Made by a program: the position numbers and the translations under genes
Origin: Oxytricha trifallax
Taxonomy: Eukaryota; Ciliophora; Spirotrichea; Sporadotrichida; Oxytrichidae
Length of the DNA: 64,000 nt
NCBI GenBank assembly: GCA_000711775.1
Contig: ARYC01000743.1
Coordinates: 1 to 64,000, forward strand
Direction of reading: 5' to 3'
The notes under the pieces: model-generated
What the model was told of the DNA's origin: nothing
Database searches by the model: none
Seen by the model: the letters and a program-made list of their open reading frames with translations, nothing else
Shown: in pieces, positions 1-10,699 of the stretch
How positions within the stretch are numbered: position 1 is the stretch's first letter
Layout of the letters: each line of letters opens with the position of its first letter

Positions 1-695
1 AATATATTATTCAGTCTTTATAGAACGAGGGTGAATAACATAAGTCTCGAGGCCATTATCTTCTCTTATTCCACCAAGTATTGCATAAGTTTAAACCTTA
101 ACCTTTTAATCATATACTTCAATGTTGCTGTACCTCTTATACCAAGACCTTGTAATGAAGGTATTAAAGGTGAATACTGCCTCATCAGCGTGTATGAACT
201 TTATATTATGCTCTTAAGCCCTTTGCATTTAATCGAATATATAATTTAAATTAACCTTATAAAATGGAACATTAAAGTCAATCACTCTCTTAATGCGATT
301 GACTGTCTTGTAAGATATTCCATTCTTTTATATATGTTCGCTATAGATTAAGCAGAGATGTGAAGCTCAGGAAATTGGCGATAAAACATCACAGCTCTCT
401 AGGCTAGAGAGAAATGAGCACAGTATTTAAGAGTCTTATCATTAATAAGATATTCAATATGATGCTGCTAAAATTTTAGAGGTCTTTTAGGCTTAGAATT
501 AAGATGCTATCTTTTTAAATTAAATGCTAATAGACAGTAACACCTCACAGTTGCTGGAGATTTATGGAGTAGCCTTGCTATAGACGTATAATTCAGAACA
601 GCCTTGAGTTATTCACTATATTAATCACATCCATATCGCAACTTAAACAATAAATCTATATACTCACTATCATAAACTGACCCCATACCTCGCAT
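1..695 (-). pseudogene. TBE 42-kDa-type DDE transposase, N-terminal two thirds, one frameshift
   Basis: Transposase of the IS630/Tc1/mariner superfamily, which would cut and insert the element. Start ATG at 693-695 (cat on plus). The N-terminal region contains a helix-turn-helix-like stretch ending RQFPELHISAQSIANIY, then a block with KTVNRIKRVIDF, then the first catalytic motif FIHADEAVFTFNTF (first D of DDE) and WYKRYSNIEVYDQKVKVQ. The same motifs occur in order in the copy at 53973-55038. TAA/TAG are used as Gln at many sites. A single missing base in an A-run just before NGISYKTVNR (around 330) breaks the frame; this may be decay or an assembly indel. The second D and the E would lie left of the window. 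Confidence 0.85.
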
Positions 696-829
696 ATACT
701 CACTTAAATTACTAATATTTAAACATTAAACCCCTACATAAACCCTATTAAAACCCTAATAAAGTATGTATAGTCTACTTTTATCAATCAAAAACTCAAT
801 CAAACTACTGAAAGGGTTTTGGGGTTTTG
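1..829. mobile_element. TBE-type transposon, right end (truncated by window start)
   Basis: The right-hand part of a telomere-bearing element. It ends at 811-829 in GGGTTTTGGGGTTTTG, the G4T4 telomere-like terminus that defines TBEs, followed by ATT (830-832), the usual ANT-type target. A minus-strand transposase (start at 695) fills most of it, with its N-terminus next to the right end exactly as in the complete copy at 51040-55140. Below the terminal telomeric repeats the end sequence differs clearly from that copy, so this is a different subfamily or a much older insertion. The left half lies outside the window, so element length and the second ATT cannot be checked. Confidence 0.88.
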
Positions 830-832
830 ATT
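811..832. repeat. TBE terminal telomere-like repeat plus ATT target
   Basis: GGGTTTTGGGGTTTTG directly followed by ATT at 830-832. The same arrangement closes the complete TBE at 55140. This is a transposon terminus rather than a macronuclear telomere: it is only two repeat units long and internal. Another isolated GGGGTTTTG lies at 857-865, without the second repeat unit. Confidence 0.85.
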
Positions 833-865
833 GATTCAAACTACTAGTACTAGAATGGGGTTTTG

Positions 866-1745
866 AATTTGGCTTTGCTTTAATTTGTGATGACGATAGC
901 TGGCTGTTTGATTATTATACCTTGGCATTAGATCGTATTTCAATAGTAGATGAAGCAATATTAGCTAGCAGGTTGTTATCGAGATTTTATCATTGACACT
1001 TCATCCTACTCCTTGGATGATTCTTAAAATAGTTCTTCATTTTACTACTTTCCAAGCAGCATCCCTCAATACTGCAACTCCTTATCGCCTGCGATAACTC
1101 TGCTATATTTATTAGTTGAGATAACTTTGCTATCACTACTCTTCCTTTTACTAAGAATGCTCTTCTAATTTAATGCCCACTATTTGGGAGGAAAGTAATC
1201 GGATCTGAAGTTGCTTTCATCCACTGATATAATTACTTCTTCCTTTCTTAAAAACTATGCCAGCAGTCGACTCACCCATAATTGCTTGCAATTATAGGCA
1301 GGATCTCTGTATTTGACGTTAGCTGCCTCTGTCTTACCGAATCTCAGATGAAACTGCTCAGATTTTTATGAATTGTTGAGATGCAAGGAACCTTAAAGCT
1401 ATATTTTTAAGGTTGGTTCACTATCATTTCCTGCAATCGATTATGAATGATCCTGCCAGTACACTGATAAATTTCAACTTACTCAATGCATTTCCCTACT
1501 GCTGCAAGCAGCCGCTCGTTATCTCTCTCCTTCTTCTTGCCAGATTTTGTTGGTTGTTTAGGATGCAATACTTTAGTTTTCAACTAATGCTTAAAATTCT
1601 CTACAGTTCTCGATACAAACTCAGCGGTCACGCGCAACTTCTTTGAAATCTACTTTGGCTTTAACTAATCTTCCATATACATCTTAACTATTTCAAGTCT
1701 CTTGTGAGCAAGATTTGCTTCTCTTAGGCTTTAGATAAGGATTGC
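866..1745 (-). pseudogene. Tc1/mariner-like transposase relic, distinct from TBE
   Basis: Reading leftward from about 1745, one frame gives a helix-turn-helix domain (HKRLEIVKMYMEDQLKPKQI followed by SKKLRVTAEFVSRTVENFKH), a basic linker (TKSGKKKERD), then KVPCISTIHKNLS. After a one-base frame change it continues FGKTEAANVKYRDPAYNC and IISVDESNFRSDYFPPKQW, which looks like the first catalytic D of Tc1/mariner enzymes (VDES followed by W). The D-x-N and E motifs are not recognisable toward 866, so it is C-terminally truncated or decayed. The sequence differs clearly from the TBE transposase immediately to its left. No terminal repeats found. Inert relic is the simplest reading. Confidence 0.6.
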
Positions 1746-1878
1746 ATTCTTTAAGTACAGATGAGCTTATTTCATTGCGATTCTAAATCATAGATAGTAA
1801 TCCTGTTTAAATCAACTGCATTGGTTAATCCACATAAACTGATTCAGGTTTCTAAATTAAGTTTGTATTAGAGTAATT

Positions 1879-2273
1879 CTGAAATTTTAATTTATTCTCC
1901 TTACCTCATTGGATTTCCGAAAGTTATTTAGGAACTGCTCGAGGAATTGGCAAAGCGAATAATCGCTATTCAAGCTCTTGATTTCAAGCAAGTCTCTCAA
2001 GTAAGCATCAATCCCTTCCAATGGCATCTTTATAATCAAACCTCCTTATAAGGAATCCACTTGAGGAGGAACTTCACCAGAGTTGAGGAGAGTCCCAGTA
2101 TTGTTAATATACTTAGCAGGTGCAACAACATGAACGAAATTCCCCCCAAAACTACAGGGCCCCATTTAGTGATTTTTTTTATCTTGGATCTTCACCCTAC
2201 TTTGTTTAATGTCTTCAAAGGAATGTTGACTGAGATGAACATCGCTGACAATTGAGGTAAAGCGATAGCTCAT
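1879..2273 (-). CDS. Unrecognised protein, 5' exon(s), possible PX-like C-terminal helix
   Basis: Start ATG at 2271-2273; exon 1 (1905-2273) encodes 123 codons without TGA, beginning MSYRFTSIVSDVHLSQHSF and containing GPCSFGGNFVHVVAPAKYIN. It ends LEGIDAYLRDLLEIKS and SLCQFLEQFLNNFRKSNE, which resembles the last helices of PX (phox) lipid-binding domains in ciliate proteins; that is only a suggestion. The exon ends at a good donor (GTAAGG) and a 26-bp candidate intron (1879-1904, ending TTTCAG). Downstream the frame meets TGA within about 60 codons and merges into the transposase relic, so the 3' part is missing or elsewhere. It diverges from the plus-strand gene beginning near 2420. Confidence 0.5.
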
Positions 2274-2322
2274 GCTAAGACTGCTACTGCTTTTCAGATT
2301 GCTTGCTTGAGAGTTTCATTCT

Positions 2323-4690
2323 TTGAGTTGCTTTCATTTTATATTTAAGTTTATATTAATAATTAATTCAAAATATCTGTTAAAATTCATAAGAAAATAT
2401 AATTTAAAATTTATAACGAAGCATTCAATTTCCAACAGCAACGAGTCTGTTGATGTTTCGTTTTACACACTTTATCTACCTTTGATCTTTGATTTCGGCA
2501 ATACTTCTCAATAGAAAATCAAAAGAATATTTGATAAAGGAGGAAGCATTTTCTCAATTCTCAAGAGCACTCACTTCACGATAAAAAAGAATGGGAACTT
2601 AAAAGCTTTAATGTTCAAGGGTTCTTTGCAAACATTCTTGTTGATGTGCGATGATTTCTGGAGCCTGCATTACAACTTCAAACTAGAAGGACTGGCAATT
2701 TCTGATGGCATAAAGTATCAAGAATCGTTCAAGATCATCCAGAAGGCTTACAGATGCTTCGTCATCGATTGTCAAAGAGCTGCCTAAGGGAAACTGGCTA
2801 TGAGGTAGTATCCTCCCCCCCCATAATGTATACTTTTCTTTTTGTAGTCTGATAGAGTTTTTGACGCTGAGTAATAGTAGCAGATGAACATGGAATGTGC
2901 GAGCAATAGTTTTGGAGCTATGGCCTCATCAAAGTCACTTTTTATATATAAAAATCATTATAATTTTTACAAAAAATTTCAAATTTTTCACAAAATATAA
3001 TTTCTCTAAAATTAACGATTTTAGGAGTTTTAACTATATTTACAAATTATATCTAATTTATTTTAATTTTTTAAGGAGAACATTTATAGTCTTTTTAAAA
3101 ATCTTAAATGAAAGTTAAAATGATTTTTTAATCACTTTATAGAATTAAAATAAATTTGATATAATTTGTTAATATAGTTAAAACTGCTAAAATCGTTAAT
3201 TTTAGAGAAATTAAATTTTGTGAAAAATTTGAAATTTTTTGTAAAAATTATAATGATTTTTATATATAAAAAGTGACTTTGATGAGGCCATAGCTCCAAA
3301 ACTATTGCTCGCACATTCCATGTTCATCAGCTACTATTACTCAGCGTCAAAAACTCTATCAGACTACAAAAAGAAAAGTATACATTATGGGGGGGGAGGA
3401 TACTACCTCATAGCCGGGAAACTCAATACTTTCTCAGGCACTCTCTCGTACAATTAAGACAACTACAAAATTGAAAACTCCAGATACTCAGAGTATGATC
3501 TTTTTAGATAGATGGTGGCTCCCACTTAACTGCCCTAAAAAAAAACAGATATACGTTGTTATGGCAGTATTTAAAGATCCAACTAAAATTATCAAAAGTT
3601 ATGGCGAATTGCCTACAAGGACTATTCATTAATGACCACCCATAATGATTTTAAGCATATGCTCAGGCTCAATGAACTTTAATTGGCTGTTGCTTATTCT
3701 GATTACTAAAAATTAAGTAGGTGCTCGAAGATGCTAGATCAGAATATAAAAAGAGAATTAGACTTCGTCTTTAATTAAAAAAAAGTACTAGCACTCCAAT
3801 TACACGTTCCCATCAGAGTTCCTAGCCTGGAAATCTTGTGCAGAACTAAATGCCAGATCCAGCAAATTAAGCTATTAATGTTGATATGCAAGAAGTCGAA
3901 GAATGTGTGGACGAAATACTTGATAACGAATAGGATCCTCTATCTTATAACGATGTGAAATTGTACTATTTGGATATGAACAACTAGATTTATGAATAAA
4001 AATTGCGTATGCTTGTATTACACCCAGCCAGGAAGATTAGTGCCGGATAATTCATAAGATGATGATTAACTTAAGAGATAAGCAAATGGATTTCATAGGA
4101 ACGTATTACTACTTTAAAGTGTTTAAAAGGAAATAATCAATTCCAGTTGCCATTTTTGCACCATTCAAGTTGAGCACTCAAGACGAGGTAGATTAACTTA
4201 TTAGAATCATTAAAAGATAATTGAAAATACATGAAGTGGACCTGAACTAGGCTCTAAACTAAAAGCAACCAGACGTTAAAGAGTTTATTGATAACAGGGA
4301 TGGGTTTAGATAAAAACAGAAAGCCTAGAGATTGAATGTAAAGTCAGAGAGGGAGAGCCAGTACATCAACCTTAAGGATAACGATATTTTAGTTATGGGT
4401 GATCAGGATAAACTTTGCAACCCTACCAAAGAAAAGACTCTGAAATTCAAGATTTTATATCAGCTCTCCTAACAGGAAAAGGGGGTTACCAGTTCATATA
4501 TCAAATCCAAAGCTTTAGAGAAATACCCAGATGATCACCCATTCTTAAGATTTGAGTATGTCAAGGTGATTTAAAAGACGCTCAGAGAGTCCTGGCTTTA
4601 CGTTTTATCCAACATGAAGACATTCCCTCTAGATTTCTATGACTACATTTATAATTTATAATACGAAAGGTTTAATTTGTTAATTATTTA
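2323..4690 (+). CDS. Unrecognised protein gene, interrupted by a MITE; at least two frame changes
   Basis: The plus-strand frame is well supported from about 2424 to 4680 (roughly 540 codons once the MITE at 2796-3415 is removed). Markers in order are VDVSFYTLYLPLIFDFGNTS, LQTFLLMCDDFWSLHYNF, YRCFVIDCQRAAQGKL at the MITE junction, NTFSGTLSYNQDNYKIENSR after it, LRLNELQLAVAYSDYQKL, NVDMQEVEECVDEILDNEQD, DKQMDFIGTYYYFKVF and FPLDFYDYIYNLQYERF. TAA/TAG supply many Gln residues. Frame changes occur at an A-run near 3780 and near 4060. Removing the MITE with one copy of the 8-bp flanking repeat restores the frame exactly. I recognise no domain. The first ~100 bases of the open frame (2323-2420) are AT-rich and probably not coding, so the true start is uncertain. 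Confidence 0.6.
2788..2795 (+). repeat. Left 8-bp direct repeat (TSD / candidate pointer)
   Basis: GGGAAACT directly before the MITE. It is identical to 3416-3423, and one copy is needed to keep the coding frame after removal. Confidence 0.85.
2796..3415. mobile_element. 620-bp palindromic MITE with 8-bp target duplication, inside a coding segment
   Basis: Two arms of about 280 bp are near-perfect inverted copies. The left begins GGCTATGAGGTAGTATCCTC and runs into an eight-C stretch; the right ends in its exact reverse complement. The arms are similar enough that both give the same short translation on opposite strands. GGGAAACT flanks it at 2788-2795 and 3416-3423. Excising the element plus one copy of that repeat rejoins the host reading frame (AAQGKL|NTFSGT), so the insertion behaves like an IES whose pointer is the transposon target duplication. 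The 8-bp duplication suggests a Merlin/ISXO2- or hAT-type mobilising enzyme. No internal gene. Confidence 0.87.
3416..3423 (+). repeat. Right 8-bp direct repeat (TSD / candidate pointer)
   Basis: GGGAAACT directly after the MITE, matching 2788-2795. The downstream coding frame resumes with CAATACTTTCTC. Confidence 0.85.
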
Positions 4691-4739
4691 ATTAACTTTA
4701 ATACTAATACTTATAAGTCTAATCAAAAATGGAAATCTC

Positions 4740-5400
4740 TCTAAAAAAATCTTGTCTTCTTCTTCATCGTCATTCTCATCTTCGTCATCGTAAATATCAA
4801 ATCCTTAGTCCCTTCTCCCTGTCGTCTTACGCAGCAACTGTCTTGTGACAACTGTGGTCTTTCCAGGTAGGACCACTATAAAAATAAAATTAAAGATTTA
4901 CTTTTAGATACTTACATTTTAAGTGAGTACTCTAACTCCACCTGCATCTAATCTATACGAATACTTTTTAATATATTAAGTTTTGGATTAAAATAATTAA
5001 TTTCTTATTATAAATCATAATTACTCAGTAATTGCCTCCAAAGGAATAGATCAAATTCACTGAATCCCCATTCTTTCAAGAACCCGACTATTGACTCATG
5101 TTTACTCCTCACTATTACTAGGAAAAGACTTACACTTTAAGATGCTTCCATTCAAGATACGTAACAAAGCTTTGATTTTCAATCAAAATAGCATCTTTAA
5201 AATCTCTCTTCGACAAGACCCCAGCAGCTATTCTTAAATTACAGAACTTATGGGCTAGCTCGCTATTCTCAACGATGTTCCAATGTTTCCCAATACCATG
5301 GCTTTCACAATAATGCTTTAAGGCTTGCTTCAAATGCACTCCCACTATTTCTTGGGCGATCACTTCCTACACCCATAAGATTTCCTCTCCTAACGATATT
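4740..5400 (-). CDS. Unrecognised protein with acidic C-terminal tail, several short introns
   Basis: Reading leftward from about 5400: GEEILWVQEVIAQEIVGVHL, then HYCESHGIGKHWNIVENSEL and FVTYLEWKHLK, a short candidate intron (donor GTAAGTCT), then HESIVGFLKEWGFSEFDLFL. A second candidate intron of about 60 bp precedes YSYRLDAGGVRVLTQ, and a third (donor GTAAGTAT) precedes TTVVTRQLLRKTTGRRDQ and an acidic tail GFDIYDDEDENDDEEEDK. No clear TGA follows the tail for about 150 bases. No family recognised. The segment lies between two plus-strand coding regions and abuts the next one at about 5395-5400 with almost no spacer, so it is either a separate gene or an inverted (scrambled) MDS of its neighbours. 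Confidence 0.5.
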
Positions 5401-8400
5401 GAATTGGTGTTCGTTTGATAGTAAGTTGAGAAGCTACAAAGTCTCACTCTTGCAAGATTTGAATATATAGAGTCATGACCTGTACAAATTATAAAGTATT
5501 TGCCAGTTTGTCAAAGACAATCAATCCTATTTCAAGAACTTTTTCAAAGACAATGGTACTTTGATAGTTGAGATGGTTTTCAAGAATTTTAAATCGGAAA
5601 TTCCTCAGAGTCACTTTGCAGTTGTAAAATGCGACAAAGAAGGTAAGTTATAATACATGAGCAGCAGACATCAATTTATCAAACTTCCAGTTAGTGTAAA
5701 AGATTAGGAGGGCAAAAACACTTGGGTCAATAATCTCATCTTGGAATTGATGAATGATGCTGGAATTAATGCTGGTAGCAAGATCGTCTTTGAAATAAGA
5801 ACGCTATAAGAGACCTAAGGTCTCAATTCTTGGAGCCTAAGCAGATACTCGCATCAGAGCAAGGGATTTCTTTTAAAGATTCTTTAGCTGGTAAGTATTT
5901 GTCATTGATTAAATATTTTAGGTATTCATTAAGGAGATGGCATTTGCAGTAGCAGACTTGAAGTATTCGATTGATTACTTGTAAACTCAAACATGTTCGC
6001 TCACTTACAAATACACAAGTGACATCGACTATGATGACGAAGATAAACAAGCTGCTGCATTTGTAAAATAAGAGCCAGGAATTATTCTTGATCACCAATA
6101 TTGTGAAGAAATTGAAAAGGTTCAAAGCTAGAAATTAATACCCCGAACTCTGTGCAGGTAAACTTATTGCTTTTCCTTAATTTATTCTTTAGTCCATTAC
6201 CCTGATAAATTTGATAGATTTGTTGATCCCAAAAGTCCTCATTATGAGCGTTATTTAATATTAGATGTGAGTAATCAACTTAAAGACATCGTTATTATGT
6301 TTTCAAAGCATAATAATCCAAATCAATCACTTCAAAATGGAATGGATCCTGACCTTCTGAAGCATGGAAGAGTATTCTACTAGGCCTTGTTAAAGCATCT
6401 GGACGAAAAGATTTGCAGGCTGAATTTCAATCTATACGTGTGGAACACTTCAAGGTAATTATTTAAACTTTCAAACATTTAATAGGCTTAGAAATCTTGG
6501 AAATGACAGAAGGACTTTCTTGATAGAGAATTTGAATCTCTAACTTCCCTTAGATTTAAGTAATGCTATTGAATTAACAAAGGGATACTCCTTAATTCAA
6601 ACGACAAAGCAACTCTTGCCACCTATTTCTTCTAAAGTCTACTAGCTCCTCTAGCGCTTCCAAGATCAATACTGCTTATTAATCTATTCAATCATCCGAC
6701 TTAATATAGAGCTGTCTACAGTGTAAAACATCAAGGAAGATAAGTCTATCTTCCACATAAACCCAATGTTATTAAAATTATATAGGCTATTCCCCCCAAC
6801 TCGTTTAAGGAGACAGAAATGAAAGTCGCAATCAGAGCTAAGATATTTAAGTTTGTAATTTCCAATAGACATACTTTGTAACTGGGCGAGCCTTAAACCA
6901 TGGAGAGCCTTCTGGAAAAGAGATTAATCAATATCAATATAGTTCGCTCTTCAAGCAGCTCCATTCAAAGTTAATATGGCTTTGTTAAATCAGAGTATCC
7001 TGGCTATTAACAGCAGAACTATTACGGCTCTCCCTACAATCATCATGGGCTGGGGAGCTAATCATCACATAGTACTTTCCTCAACTCACCTGCCTTCTCA
7101 TAAATTCAGAGTCCAAATCTATATTTTCAAAATGAATCCCTTATAGAAGGGATCCAACCAAATAATACTAAAACAATATGGGCACATACTTTATGAACTG
7201 CCAAGCTACCAACGACTCGTAAAAGCACCATGATTCGCATGATAATAGTTAAGGTAAAGATTTGCACTATCAGAGTTCCAATCAAATAAAGCCAACCTTA
7301 AACTCGTAGGTCACTCTAATTGATGCTGGCCAAGGTCTTCAATAAGATAAACAAGGGCTAGCAAAATAAGGTTTAATTGAGAAAGAATGCAAAGACTTCG
7401 TAAAACAATAAAAGCCATGCTGAGCAGAGTGAATCGATAGATTTGTACGATCTTATGCATATTGATGAGTTGACCAGCGAGGATGAAAAAGATCCCGAAT
7501 ATAAACCAGATCTAAGATTATAGACACCCAAACTATTTCAAGTATATAATCTCAAAATAACGAAGAGTATATATTATTTTCCTCTCAAGATGGTCTGAAT
7601 CAACAGAATGACACTTGGAGTGCAAGTGGAAATCAACCTAATAATGGGGTTAATGATGTTTTAAATTTGGGACACAAAAAACGATTCAAATAATTATTGC
7701 AGCTTAAAGAAGGATATCATGGAAAGCAACAGCCAATCCCCAGTTCTTAGGATGCTTTGATTTAATTGAAATAATCTAATCAAGCATTGAACCAAACCCC
7801 ATTAAGCTAAAATAGCCAGCAATAGCTTCATTAAAACCCATATCATATTAACCAATGCTTCATAAAAGCTTAAGTGCCAGTATTTAATTAGAATCTACCC
7901 CAAGGCTATTCAAATCCTGGGAACTCTATGCCATTAGGTGGTCAGCATTTTGGTAACTCTCAACTTTATACTCCAACTGGAAAATGCAACAGTAAACTTG
8001 GTACGCAATAGAATAATAGCTATTTTAATAAAAATGCAACTGCTTAAATTTTCAAGAACCAGCAATAAACCTTAAACTAGCATTAAGCCTTTATTGGGAG
8101 TTAATTTATTTAACAGTAGATTAAGAATACCTCAGTTAGTTTAAATAGTGGCTAAAGTGTCTTAAAGCCCCATTAAGAATTATTAAATGAATCTTTTCAA
8201 AGGTCAGTAAATGAACACAGCTTTTGGGAGCATTTAGTAAACTATTCAGCTATCCATCTATAAAAATTAACAGTAGAAGCCAACTTCATAACCCCATCCC
8301 TCACCTACTAAAAAGAAACTTGAGAAAAATCCTTAATACTTTATAATAAGAGTAACGAAATCAAAAAACCCAGCTTCAATAATCTTCATCGTTTGCAGAC

Positions 8401-9506
8401 ATTGTTAAAAATTAGTCCATTTTATAGCAGCCATCTAAGCAATCCTAATCTCCTCGCTTTATAAAAAATTCAGATGGAGGAATACAAAAAGATGGAGAAA
8501 TATTTCCTGCATAGACTAATTTAACACTAATTTAAGATTAATCTGACGTTTCATTAATGCAATAGCAGCAGTAGCTGCAACAATTGGATTAACAATATTT
8601 GATCGATTTGCAATAGCATTATGATCAGAGATTATTAGATGAGCAGATTAATCTTGAAGAACAGAGATAGTTGGAGGAGCAACAACAAAAGCAACAGCTT
8701 GAAGAGTAATAACGATTGCTGAAAGAGCAGCAAGAGTAAGAAATGCAACAGCAGAAGTAGCAGCAGCTAAACTAACAGCAAGCTATTCTCATTCATCAGT
8801 AGTGCTAGGTTAAAGTTGATCAGCCTGGACAACAATACAGTAGAATCACTCTCAAGGATTTTAGATGGATCAGGCTTGTATTTAGAGGCCCAACATATAG
8901 AAAGATGTACAATTGCATGATTAGTTGCAGAAGCAATCTTAAAACTAGTTGCAGTACCAGAACATTAAACAACAGGATCAAGATGATTTGGGCTTGGCTG
9001 ATCATCAGGATACGGTTTAACAGTAACCACAAAAGCAAGATCAGTTGCAAGCGCATTTTTTAAATTTCCAAGATTAGCACAAGCCAAGTCCAAATCAAGG
9101 TTCACAGCAGTAATCTCGAGACCATTAGCAAGATCAGGACTAGTAGAACTTGGTTGCTTCTCAGCAGATCCCGCAGCAACAGCAACAGCAAGAGCAAGTA
9201 CTAATTCAAAAGTTGGGCCAGTCAGAACTGGAAGGACAACAGATGAAACAGAATGAAGGACAGATGAACCATTATGAAGGACAGATGAACCAGTTTGTTG
9301 GACAGATCCAAAATTTGAACTAAGAGTAGATAGTTTATCAGCAGCAGCCACTTCAGCAAGAACAATCAGTATACTACCAACAGTAGAATTTCATCAATGC
9401 TTAAGCAGCAGACTTGCCACAAGATTAGCAGGAAGTATCATCGATTGTCGCCAACTTGAATGGTAGTGATGATAAGGGTGACTAAGAACAACAACCCACA
9501 GGGTGA
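5400..9506 (+). CDS. Long Gln/Asn-rich protein gene, unrecognised N-terminal region, short introns, several frame changes
   Basis: The N-terminal half is a globular-looking protein: LRSYKVSLLQDLNIQSHDLY, NGTLIVEMVFKNFKSEIPQS, NTWVNNLILELMNDAG, IKEMAFAVADLKYSIDYL, YPDKFDRFVDPKSPHYERYL, QALLKHLDEKICRLNFNLYV, LIENLNLQLPLDLSN and YSLIQTTKQLLPPISSKVYQ. Candidate introns lie at 5891-5921 and 6455-6485 (31 bp each, GTAA..AG). From about 7000 onward it becomes a Gln/Asn-rich low-complexity tail with coiled-coil-like stretches (DEQINLEEQRQLEEQQQKQQ) and tandem repeats containing EGQMN near 9240-9300. It ends PTG-TGA at 9504-9506. Many Gln codons are TAA/TAG. Frame changes occur near a six-C run at 6791, near 8190-8450 and near 8830. 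Such a tail is common in ciliate regulatory proteins, but I assign no function. Confidence 0.62.
8560..8800 (+). repeat. CAG/CAA/TAG-rich polyglutamine tract
   Basis: Tandem CAG, CAA, TAG and GAG codons within the Gln-rich gene. Minus-strand ORFs here and up to about 9350, which translate as Leu- and Ala/Val-rich runs, are antisense shadows. Confidence 0.8.
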
Positions 9507-9732
9507 AGAGACAGGTTTTTGCTGACTATATTAAATAATTTTCAAGTATATTTTCAAAAGTTTGAGGGATTACAAGAGTATCTTAAGTGAATGTGTTTTT
9601 TATAAAAGTTAAGTTTTATTTAATTGTCTTCTATTCATAACTTACATACATTAATCTTCTATCCCTGTTAAGTGTTTTGATTTCTATAAATATATTAAGT
9701 TAAGTTAAATCATAATTATTAATTTCATTTCT

Positions 9733-10699
9733 ATGCAACGCTTTTGCAACGCAGCTTCATAGCAGACTCCGAAGAATAAATTCTCACTGTCACTTAAGTT
9801 CTTCGAACCATGGATCGATGCCTGGAATAGCATCCAATCATCTTTGGTATTCAACTCGCCTCTCACATTATCAGAACTGTTCAAATCTAAGGCCTCTTTA
9901 AGGGAGGCAACTAAGAAATAATTAAATTAATCATTGAAATTATGAATTACAGGTATAGACCTGCTTAATCCCAAGAGATGGGCTGACCTATTTTTTCCAA
10001 GCTATTAGCTTCACAGATATTATTTTAAACTAAAAGTGATTGAGTCATATTTTATGAGTGTATATATATAAACCTATAAATTCGAGGGCCTCAGCGCCCA
10101 AGAAGTGAATACATATAATTATAATTATTATCATATAATCATTAATTAATAACTAAAAGAAATCAAACTGCGCGACGAAGGAGCACTGCTTCACCTTCAA
10201 GCATTCTTTTCTTGCACCTGGTGGATAAATCTTAGAAATTTACAATGTAAGCATTTTCATCAAATTTATGCATTTATAAAGCATAGGTGATCGAAAAGCG
10301 ATTCAAGCGAACTTTCAAGTTTGAACTGAGCGCAGTGGTTTTTGCGGTTTCAGAGATAGAACCAATAGTGGTAGTAACCTATAAGAAGTGCGAATACCAC
10401 AACGCATTGATTTATCCATTCAAGAAGGAAGATGAATACATGCACCAAGTAAATATATTCTGCTTGATCTTGACGATCCTTCAACGACTGGTTCTTCAGG
10501 TTTGATAAAGAAAGCCTTATACAGGTAGAGTAAGTCAAATATTTATCTTACCATCGTTTAAGCGCAATTTATAGCTAAATCAAGGGAGAATACAGAAAAA
10601 ACATTGAATAAATATGGAGGGCAAGTGAGGTAGCAGTTGACATTGTAAGAAATGCCAGAACCCTAAGTTTTCGTTGGAGCAGTTAGCTTCGAAGTTTGA
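9733..10699 (+). CDS. Unrecognised protein gene (about 250 residues), probably with introns or IESs
   Basis: ATG at 9733 begins MQRFCNAASQQTPKNKFSLS and continues KFFEPWIDAWNSIQSSLVFN. After a break around 9910-9950 it resumes GIDLLNPKRWADLFFPSYQL and KLKVIESYFM. An AT-rich break at 10060-10150 (an intron or a short IES) is followed by KEHCFTFKHSFLAPGG, a clear 40-bp intron (10247-10286, GTAAGC..ATAG), VIEKRFKRTFKFELSAVVFA, IEPIVVVTYKKCEYHNALIY, then after a one-base frame change KYILLDLDDPSTTGSSGLIK and finally FVGAVSFEV with TGA at 10697-10699. No domain recognised. It is tandem with the Gln-rich gene, about 225 bp downstream of its stop. Confidence 0.6.
10247..10286 (+). other. 40-bp intron
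   Basis: GTAAGC at 10247 and ATAG at 10286; removing it joins LEIYN to VIEKRFK in frame. Size is typical for this ciliate group. Confidence 0.65.

Noticed and set aside
857..865. Isolated GGGGTTTTG as another TBE end or telomere
   Set aside because: Only one repeat unit, no second unit and no matching opposite end; chance or relic.
8820..9351. Minus-strand ORFs (Leu-rich and Ala/Val/Ser-rich)
   Set aside because: Antisense translations of the CAG/CAA/TAG-rich Gln tract of the plus-strand gene.
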